Assembly (NCBI GenBank): GCA_947486505.1 | Contig: CANKTT010000104.1 | Coordinates: 1 to 5,167 of the forward strand | DNA from: Actinomycetota bacterium | GTDB taxonomy: Bacteria; Actinomycetota; Actinomycetes; S36-B12; UBA5976 | Length of the DNA: 5,167 bases | Direction of reading: 5' to 3' | In this document: positions 1 through 4,754 of the stretch, one piece after another | Position numbering within the stretch: position 1 is the stretch's first letter | Layout: the number at the start of each line of letters is the position of its first letter | The notes under the pieces: model-generated | The model's database searches: none | Told to the model about the DNA's origin: nothing | What the model saw: only the letters and a program-made list of their open reading frames with translations | Position numbers and translations under genes: made by a program

Positions 1-203
1 AGTGCATCAGCACGCTGTGAAGCGGTAGTGCGGCGAGCCGCATGACGAGATTCCCAAGCGGCGGCCACGGCTTCTTCAACTTGGGCAGCATTAGGTACGT
101 AGTACTGGCCAACGACTTTTCCATCACCTGGGTGAATTACGTCTGCGACAACATCGCTGGTGGCAGGCTTTCCAGCAATCCAAAATGGGTAAATAGCGCT
201 CAT
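1..203 (-). CDS. Aldehyde dehydrogenase family protein, N-terminal part (runs off the left edge)
   Basis: The minus strand reads MSAIYPFWIAGKPATSD at its start and stays open to the window edge, giving about 67 codons. The pattern of a short W-I-A-G-K opening, then HPGDGKVVGQ, then a helix rich in V-E-E-A-V-A-A-A-W, then a basic stretch and SQRADAL, is the usual N-terminal start of the NAD(P)-dependent aldehyde dehydrogenase superfamily. The catalytic Cys and Glu lie in the missing part, so substrate cannot be read. It is divergent from gabT, which makes a succinic-semialdehyde dehydrogenase role (GabD-like: succinic semialdehyde to succinate) plausible but unproven; other amine-derived aldehydes are possible. 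Start choice: ATG at 203 lies 8 bases after a TAACGT hexamer and may be leaderless. An in-frame ATG at 224 (adding MGVTYED) has an AGG six bases upstream and is a real alternative. The family call is solid, the specific function weak. Confidence 0.85.
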   Translation of the reverse strand, partial: MSAIYPFWIAGKPATSDVVADVIHPGDGKVVGQYYVPNAAQVEEAVAAAWESRHAARRTTASQRADA

Positions 204-211
204 ATCCTCAT

Positions 212-217
212 ACGTTA
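212..217 (-). promoter_or_regulatory. Candidate -10 hexamer for the divergent aldehyde dehydrogenase
   Basis: On the minus strand TAACGT matches the actinobacterial TAnnnT -10 pattern and ends 8 bases before the ATG at 203, so the transcript could start at or within two bases of the start codon. No convincing -35 box is seen 16-18 bases upstream. If the gene instead starts at 224, this hexamer is inside the coding region and the call fails. Confidence 0.25.
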
Positions 218-228
218 CGCCCATATCC

Positions 229-291
229 GACCTGCCACTAACTGTGGGTCAGACGTGCCCTGGGTCGACTTGTCAGAATCGCTCGCAGGTC
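229..291. repeat. Inverted repeat GACCTGC / GCAGGTC in the divergent intergenic region
   Basis: GACCTGC at 229-235 and GCAGGTC at 285-291 are exact reverse complements, centred on position 260 and spaced 56 bases apart, one near each divergent gene. TGGGTC also occurs twice as a direct repeat (245-250 and 261-266), and GTCAGA twice (248-253 and 272-277). These could be binding sites for a regulator of both genes. Each GCAGGTC copy also contains an AGG that could act as a weak ribosome-binding site, and a 7-base match in a region this size can arise by chance. Confidence 0.3.
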
Positions 292-297
292 TAACAT
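270..297 (+). promoter_or_regulatory. Candidate promoter of gabT, possibly leaderless
   Basis: TTGTCA at 270-275 matches the -35 consensus TTGACA at five of six bases. After a 16-base spacer, TAACAT at 292-297 fits the TAnnnT -10 pattern. Seven bases then separate it from the A of ATG at 305, so transcription would begin at or next to the start codon, as in the leaderless mRNAs common in Actinobacteria. This is inferred from spacing and consensus only. Confidence 0.4.
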
Positions 298-304
298 TGT
301 GTCC

Positions 305-1657
305 ATGACTGCTACAAATATTTCAGCCCCAGTAAACAACATCGCGCAAGAGCGAAACCTAGTAACAGCTATACCCGGACCAAAATCCGTTGCGATGCAA
401 GCCCGTCGCGCGAGTGCGGTTAGTGGCGGAGTTGGAACAGCCCTACCTATCTATATCGAGCGTGCCGCAGGTGGCATCGTCGTTGACATTGATGGCAACT
501 CCTTGATTGACATGGGTTCAGGCATTGCAGTTACTGGTGTTGGTAACGCGGCCGAAGATGTTGTGACTCGGGTTCAGGAGCAAGTCGCTAGATTCACACA
601 TACTTGTTTCACTGTCACACCTTACGAAGGTTATGTAGAAGTATGCGAAGCACTTAATCGTTTGACTCCTGGAGATCACGAAAAGCGTTCCGCACTATTC
701 AATTCTGGTGCTGAAGCAGTAGAAAACGCTGTCAAGATTGCTCGCTCCCACACAAAGCGCCAGATGGTTGTGGTTTTTGAACATGGTTACCACGGTCGAA
801 CCAACTTAACAATGGGAATGACCGCGAAGAACATTCCATACAAGCAAGGCTTTGGGCCATTTGCCCCAGAAATTTACCGCATGCCAATGTCGAACCCCTC
901 ACACGATGGCCTAACAGGAGCTGAGGCTGCTGCACACGCAATCAGCAAGATGAATAAGGAACTCGGCGCAGACAACATCGCTGCAATTGTAATTGAACCA
1001 ATTCAAGGTGAAGGTGGCTTCGTAGTTCCAGCAGTTGGCTTCCTACCTGAACTACTTAAGTTCTCCAAGGACAACGGCATCGTATTTGTAGCCGATGAAG
1101 TTCAGACTGGCTTCTGCCGCACTGGACAATGGTTTGCTTCCGAGCATGAAGGCATCATCCCAGACATGATCATCACGGCTAAAGGTATTGCTGGTGGTCT
1201 TCCACTATCTGCAGTTACTGGCCGGGCCGAAATAATGGACTCCGTAGATGCTGGCGGTCTTGGTGGAACATATGCAGGCAGCCCGATCGCATGTGCTGCT
1301 GCTCTTGGTTCGATTGCTGTTATGGAACGTGAAGATCTAAACGCAAAAGCTCGTCGCATCGAAGAGATCATGAAGCCAAGATTGCAAAAGATTGCTGACG
1401 ATACCGGAGTTATCTGCGATGTTCGTGGTCGCGGCGCCATGGTTGCAGTGGAAATTGTCAAGAAAGGTTCAATGGAACCTGATGCTGACATGACTAACAA
1501 GGTTGCAAAGATGTGTCACCAAAATGGTGTGCTGGTTCTAACGGCCGGTACTTACGGAAACGTGCTTCGCTTCTTGCCACCAATGGTTATGTCAGAAAAC
1601 TTACTTGAAGATGCTCTCACCATTATTGAGCAGCAGTTCAAGGAAGCTACCGCTTAG
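305..1657 (+). CDS. gabT: 4-aminobutyrate (GABA) aminotransferase, class III PLP-dependent
   Basis: A 450-residue fold-type I aminotransferase that would move the amino group of GABA to 2-oxoglutarate, giving succinic semialdehyde and glutamate in the cytoplasm. Residues here are numbered from the alternative GTG start at 299 (subtract 2 for ATG 305). The set is complete: NSGAEA at 135-140 and GYHGRT at 163-168 (cofactor pocket), EPIQGEGG at 233-240, DEVQTG at 266-271 with D266 facing the pyridine nitrogen, the Schiff-base lysine K295 in TAKGIAGG, GGTYAGSP at 322-329, and R424 in RFLPP as likely carboxylate-binding arginine. The N-terminal LVTAIPGPKS motif is typical of bacterial GabT. Length is slightly above the E. 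coli enzyme because of the N-terminus. Start: ATG 305 is chosen for the leaderless promoter fit; GTG 299 has an AGG nine bases upstream and is possible. Related omega-amino acid transaminases (5-aminovalerate, beta-alanine) cannot be fully excluded. Confidence 0.93.
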   Translation: MTATNISAPVNNIAQERNLVTAIPGPKSVAMQARRASAVSGGVGTALPIYIERAAGGIVVDIDGNSLIDMGSGIAVTGVGNAAEDVVTRVQEQVARFTHTCFTVTPYEGYVEVCEALNRLTPGDHEKRSALFNSGAEAVENAVKIARSHTKRQMVVVFEHGYHGRTNLTMGMTAKNIPYKQGFGPFAPEIYRMPMSNPSHDGLTGAEAAAHAISKMNKELGADNIAAIVIEPIQGEGGFVVPAVGFLPELLKFSKDNGIVFVADEVQTGFCRTGQWFASEHEGIIPDMIITAKGIAGGLPLSAVTGRAEIMDSVDAGGLGGTYAGSPIACAAALGSIAVMEREDLNAKARRIEEIMKPRLQKIADDTGVICDVRGRGAMVAVEIVKKGSMEPDADMTNKVAKMCHQNGVLVLTAGTYGNVLRFLPPMVMSENLLEDALTIIEQQFKEATA

Positions 1658-1664
1658 GTAAGCG
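1651..1664 (+). promoter_or_regulatory. Small hairpin with the YbaK-gene ribosome-binding site in its loop
   Basis: CGCTT and AAGCG form a 5-bp stem around the loop AGGT, spanning the gabT stop codon (TAG 1655-1657) and ending directly before the next ATG at 1665. The AGG in the loop lies six bases before that ATG and is its likely Shine-Dalgarno site. A competing pairing, TACC (1648-1651) with GGTA (1657-1660), would hide part of the same site. No T-run follows, so this is not a terminator. The stem is short and its effect on translation is speculative. Confidence 0.35.
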
Positions 1665-2177
1665 ATGACTCAGCAAACTGAACATGCTTCAGTTAAGCGA
1701 GTGCGCACCGAACTTGAACGTCACGGCATTTCAACTGAGATTAGGCATCTTTCCGACACCGCAAGAACTGCTATCGACGCTGCAAATGTTCTTGAAGTTG
1801 AGGTTGGGCAAATTGCGTCGTCGATTGTTTTTAGGATTGAAACTGACCAAGGCGAACGTCCACTCCTAGTCGTAACATCAGGTAGACATCGCGTTGATAC
1901 TGAAATAGTTGCTGCTGCGCTTCAGGTTCCCAAGTTAGGCCGGGCAGATGCAGATTTTGTTCGACTGTGGAGCGGCTTTGCAATTGGCGGAGTCTCGCCG
2001 GTCGGATGGCTACATGAAGGCCAGGTGTTTCAGCCGCAGACCATAGTTGACTTGGCACTAAGTGACTACGACGTTATTTGGGGTGCCTGTGGTCATACCC
2101 ATGTAGTTTGCAGCCTTGACTTTGAATCTTTGTTAAAGATGACTGCTGGAACAGCGCTAGCTGTCGCTGCAGACTAA
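1665..2177 (+). CDS. YbaK/EbsC-domain protein, predicted aminoacyl-tRNA deacylase (trans-editing type)
   Basis: A 170-residue single-domain cytoplasmic protein. Proteins of the YbaK/ProXp family hydrolyse mischarged aminoacyl-tRNAs. Visible family features are VGQIASSIVF at 47-56, the strand-turn RPLLVVTSGRHRVD at 65-78, RADADFVR at 93-100, the GGVSP loop at 108-112 (the family GxxxP motif), and WGACGHTHVV near 139-148. The lysine conserved in E. coli YbaK and ProXp-ala at the position equivalent to residue 52 is a serine here. From memory, actinobacterial members usually have asparagine (IANSLVF), so this belongs to a lysine-less branch with uncertain activity. The GHPH motif of relatives reads GHTH. 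The gene begins 7 bases after gabT with an AGG six bases before its ATG, overlapping the gabT stop, so translation is probably coupled. No functional link to GABA use or carotenoids is evident. Which amino acid or tRNA it edits cannot be told. Confidence 0.85.
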   Translation: MTQQTEHASVKRVRTELERHGISTEIRHLSDTARTAIDAANVLEVEVGQIASSIVFRIETDQGERPLLVVTSGRHRVDTEIVAAALQVPKLGRADADFVRLWSGFAIGGVSPVGWLHEGQVFQPQTIVDLALSDYDVIWGACGHTHVVCSLDFESLLKMTAGTALAVAAD

Positions 2178-2180
2178 AGT
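2175..2180 (+). promoter_or_regulatory. Candidate internal -10 hexamer before crtA
   Basis: TAAAGT fits TAnnnT, includes the TAA stop of the upstream gene, and lies exactly 7 bases before the GTG start at 2188. That start has no clear Shine-Dalgarno sequence, which suits leaderless initiation. No good -35 box is seen at the right distance (TTGACT at 2116-2121 is too far upstream). If real, the carotenoid genes could be transcribed apart from gabT. Confidence 0.25.
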
Positions 2181-2187
2181 CAAGAAT

Positions 2188-2883
2188 GTGTTTGTTCGCC
2201 TAGATATAACAAGAGTTAGCAGTCGAAATATTCCGATTGCCATATCACTCATGGCGCGCCAAAGAATCTCTATGCGCAAACTTCCAGGGCTTACATTTTG
2301 CAAACTCATGGGAACTGGATCGGGGAAAACCTTCACAGTTCGAGATGCTGATCTGCACCACTGGTGTGTTTTATCGGTATGGGAAACACCTGAGGAAAGT
2401 TTGGCGTACCTATCGAGCAAGCCTGCTAAGCAGTGGCAAAAGATTGCCACATCGCAGGCAAACCTTGAACTTGAACCCCTGTCCGCAAAAGGCAGTTGGG
2501 CTAACCAAACACCGTTTGGAAATCCAACTCCCCAAAAATGGGATGGGCTCACGGCTGCGCTAACCCGAGCTTCTATCAAACCTCGATGGTGGCGTGAATT
2601 CTGGCGAAGCGTTCCGCCCGTTTCACAGGACCTGAATACATCAGCTGGCTTGATTACAAGCTTAGGAATCGGCGAAGCGCCCATTGGATTACAAGGAACT
2701 TTTAGTATCTGGGAATCAAATGAAAGCATCACTGCGTTTTCAAGTAAGCAAAAACCACATGCTGCTGTCATTGCTCGCACTCATGAAACTGGTTGGTATT
2801 CCGAAGAATTGTTTGCCAGGTTTAAAGTCACCAAGATGTCTGGAAGTTTTGCAGGGATCGACTTCTCGAATCTGGGCAAGTGA
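2188..2883 (+). CDS. crtA: Spheroidene monooxygenase-like carotenoid oxygenase (CrtA family)
   Basis: A 231-residue soluble protein that resembles purple-bacterial CrtA along its whole length. CrtA is an oxygen-dependent enzyme that adds a keto group at C2 of an acyclic carotenoid end. Matching blocks are LPGLTFCKLMGTGSGKTF at 32-49, VLSVWETPEE at 61-70, a KGSW motif at 101-104, ALTRASIKP at 124-132, FWRSVPP near 138-144, GIGEAPIGLQGTFSIW at 160-175, and GWYSEELFARF at 202-212. H191, in KPHAAVIARTHE, sits in a block I recall as conserved and is a candidate cofactor ligand; I cannot confirm that. The GTG start at 2188 is the first possible in frame, and the FVRLDITRV strand after it aligns with the CrtA N-terminus. 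It lies 10 bases after the YbaK-domain gene and its stop nearly touches cruF. The substrate is probably a psi-end carotenoid made by its neighbours. The family also includes uncharacterised monooxygenase-like proteins, so the exact reaction is inferred. Confidence 0.8.
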   Translation: MFVRLDITRVSSRNIPIAISLMARQRISMRKLPGLTFCKLMGTGSGKTFTVRDADLHHWCVLSVWETPEESLAYLSSKPAKQWQKIATSQANLELEPLSAKGSWANQTPFGNPTPQKWDGLTAALTRASIKPRWWREFWRSVPPVSQDLNTSAGLITSLGIGEAPIGLQGTFSIWESNESITAFSSKQKPHAAVIARTHETGWYSEELFARFKVTKMSGSFAGIDFSNLGK

Positions 2884-2885
2884 CC

Positions 2886-3671
2886 ATGACTACGACTGAA
2901 CTTAGATCGTCCAAAAACCCGCTACTAACAGTTTCGCTAATTGCAGCTGGAGTTACAGTTTTGGTCCAAATTCTGTGGGCAATTACCTCAGATGGGTTAC
3001 GCGATGCTGCAACTATTGTTGGCGTTTTGGCATTTGCAACTGCATCTGCATCGCACGCCTATGCAGCATTCGGTCGAAACTTTGTTATCAAGTTCCTCAG
3101 CATTGCCCTAGTGGCTACTTTTGTAATTGAAGTAATCGGTGTTGCAACAAGTTTTCCTTTTGGTACATATGAATACGATCTTGAGCGCCTTGGATTTTCG
3201 GTTTATGGCGTTCCATTGCTGATTCCATTTGCCTGGTTCATGATGCTGTATCCATCGTGGCTGGTTTCACGGTCATTGTTTGAGTCCAAAATCTTGGCAA
3301 TACTGACAGGCGCGCTTCTAATGTCGACCTGGGATCTCTACTTGGATCCACAGATGGTCAATGAGGGTTACTGGACCTGGTTTATTGATGGCATTGCAAC
3401 CAAAGAAATTCCGCTGACAAATTTCTTTGGTTGGTTTTTGTCGACTGCTGTGATTTTTTCTCTACTTTCAATTGCCCTAAAACCAAAGCAATCTGAAGTT
3501 TCAAATTTCACACCTTATGCACTTTTATATTGGGTTTGGTTAGGTAGCTTCTTAGTTAACATCGTTCCCGTATCCCCATTCTTCAATCAACCCACAGTGG
3601 CAATAACTGGGTTCATTGGAATGGGTATTGTGCTGATCCCCTGGTCTTGGATGTTATGGCAACGACGTTAA
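2886..3671 (+). CDS. cruF: CruF-type carotenoid 1,2-hydratase, integral membrane protein
   Basis: A 261-residue very hydrophobic protein of the carotenoid biosynthesis family often labelled DUF422/Caroten_synth. It includes cyanobacterial and Deinococcus CruF and haloarchaeal bisanhydrobacterioruberin hydratase, which add water across the C1,C2 double bond of an acyclic carotenoid end to give a tertiary hydroxyl. About seven to eight membrane segments can be seen, roughly at 14-34, 41-61, 68-87, 105-125, 135-150, 178-198, 208-230 and 235-255. Family signatures are EVIGVATSFPFGTYEY at 82-97, YGVPLLIPFAWFMM at 107-120, TWDLYLDPQM at 148-157 with acidic D150 and D154 in the membrane region, and the PLTNFFGWFL segment at 176-185. 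Start: ATG 2886 is chosen, two bases after the crtA stop; GTG 2880 would create a GTGA overlap with that stop and is possible. Its 3' end overlaps the glycosyltransferase gene. Confidence 0.88.
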   Translation: MTTTELRSSKNPLLTVSLIAAGVTVLVQILWAITSDGLRDAATIVGVLAFATASASHAYAAFGRNFVIKFLSIALVATFVIEVIGVATSFPFGTYEYDLERLGFSVYGVPLLIPFAWFMMLYPSWLVSRSLFESKILAILTGALLMSTWDLYLDPQMVNEGYWTWFIDGIATKEIPLTNFFGWFLSTAVIFSLLSIALKPKQSEVSNFTPYALLYWVWLGSFLVNIVPVSPFFNQPTVAITGFIGMGIVLIPWSWMLWQRR

Positions 3672-4750
3672 CCACAATTGCGGTAGTTCTATCGCTACTT
3701 CTGACCATCAATGCCGTCATCAATCACTTTGTTTTAATTCGGCCTAAGCCAAATCTAATTACTGCAAAAGTTGCAATTTTGATTCCTGCCCGAGATGAAG
3801 AGAACTCAATTACTTCTGCAGTTCGAAGTGCCTTGAATCAAGAACTACTCAATGATTTTGAAGTGGTAGTACTAGATGATGCATCAACGGATGCAACGGG
3901 TGAAAAGTTGAGAGCATTTTCTGACAAAAGGCTAACCGTGATTACTGGAGAGCTTGATGTACCGCCAGGTTGGCTTGGGAAATCTTGGGCCTGTCACCGG
4001 CTTTCGGAAAGCGTCACTGCAGACTACTTAGTTTTCATCGACAGTGATGTAACGCTCGAGCCCTTGGCTGTTGCTAGTGCAATAAGTTCGCTCACCGAAA
4101 ATCAACTACATCTAGTTAGTCCTTATCCTCGGCAGATTGCGCCAATCCTTCTAGCAAGACTCGTGCAGCCACTACTTCAATGGTCTTGGCTGACAACCGT
4201 GCCATTGCGCGCAACGCGGTCGACTAAACGTTCTAGCCTCGCTGTTGCTAACGGACAGTTTTTGGTGTGTCGAGCGGATTCATACTTAACTAGTGGCGGG
4301 CATCAAGCAATCAGAGGCGAAGTGCTCGATGACATCGAATTACTTAGGTCCTTCTACCGCAATGGATTTTCGGGATGTGTAATTGACGGGTCGAAGATCG
4401 CGACTTGCAAAATGTATGAAACAAGTCAAGCCCTGATTGCTGGCTACTCAAAGAGCCTTTGGACGGCTTTTGGTGGACCAATCGGTTCCTTATTTGTGAA
4501 TGCCTTCTTTTTGTTTGCTTACGTTTTCCCACTTATAGGCTTCTTGACCGGACGAGAGTTGCTGGCCACCCTAGGTTTGCTCTCTGGCATCACTAGTCGC
4601 CTTGTTTCAGCACAATCATCTGGTGGAAGAAAGCTCCCCGATTCGCTGCTTCATCCAATCTCAATCGTGATGTTTACTTTTCTCAACTTCGTTTCGTGGT
4701 GGCGACATCTAGCAGGAACCAACACCTGGAAATCAAGGGACCTAAGGTAA
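3656..4750 (+). CDS. Membrane-anchored GT2 glycosyltransferase, probable carotenoid glycosyltransferase (CruC/CruG type)
   Basis: A 364-residue family 2 (GT-A fold) glycosyltransferase. It has an N-terminal membrane anchor (about 4-28), then the nucleotide-sugar domain: ILIPARDEEN at 41-50, VVLDDASTDA at 71-80, PPGWLGKSWACHRL at 103-116, the metal-binding DSD at 129-131, an acceptor-side ANGQFLVCRA at 198-207, and the acidic GEVLDDIELL at 221-230 with the likely catalytic base. Two or three membrane segments follow (about 278-298, 300-318, 333-348). This layout matches GT2 enzymes that glucosylate carotenoid hydroxyls, such as chlorobactene glucosyltransferase CruC, CruG, and staphylococcal CrtQ, and also the hopanoid-associated HpnB. 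The context between cruF and a carotenoid desaturase favours a carotenoid acceptor, most simply the C1 hydroxyl made by CruF; the sugar is unknown. Start: ATG 3656 has a GGA four bases upstream; a TTG at 3647 is less likely. It overlaps cruF by 16 bases, implying coupled translation. Confidence 0.85.
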   Translation: MATTLTTIAVVLSLLLTINAVINHFVLIRPKPNLITAKVAILIPARDEENSITSAVRSALNQELLNDFEVVVLDDASTDATGEKLRAFSDKRLTVITGELDVPPGWLGKSWACHRLSESVTADYLVFIDSDVTLEPLAVASAISSLTENQLHLVSPYPRQIAPILLARLVQPLLQWSWLTTVPLRATRSTKRSSLAVANGQFLVCRADSYLTSGGHQAIRGEVLDDIELLRSFYRNGFSGCVIDGSKIATCKMYETSQALIAGYSKSLWTAFGGPIGSLFVNAFFLFAYVFPLIGFLTGRELLATLGLLSGITSRLVSAQSSGGRKLPDSLLHPISIVMFTFLNFVSWWRHLAGTNTWKSRDLR

Positions 4751-4752
4751 GG
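4744..4752 (+). promoter_or_regulatory. Double Shine-Dalgarno deciding the GTG start of the desaturase
   Basis: AAGG occurs at 4744-4747 and again at 4749-4752, straddling the TAA stop of the glycosyltransferase gene. The first copy is seven bases before GTG 4755 and well placed; the second is too close. The same AGGTAAG string precedes the YbaK-domain gene at 1656-1662. Confidence 0.5.
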
Positions 4753-4754
4753 CT

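Noticed and set aside
42..308. Plus-strand open frame of 88 codons
   Set aside because: It lies opposite the aldehyde dehydrogenase N-terminus, which has clear family similarity. Its own translation shows no recognisable motif, and it ends inside the gabT start region.
1102..1500. Minus-strand open frame (132 codons) inside gabT
   Set aside because: It is low-complexity, rich in S, R and P, and opposite the conserved PLP-binding core of GabT.
1651..1664. Hairpin after gabT considered as a transcription terminator
   Set aside because: The stem is only 5 bp and no run of T follows. The next gene starts at once, so termination here is unlikely.
2116..2140. TTGACT with downstream TTAAAGAT as a promoter inside the YbaK-domain gene
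   Set aside because: The spacer would be about 12 bases, too short for a normal sigma-70-type promoter.
2157..2780. Long minus-strand open frame (207 codons) opposite crtA
   Set aside because: The plus strand encodes a CrtA-like protein end to end; the minus translation resembles no family and is explained as a shadow.
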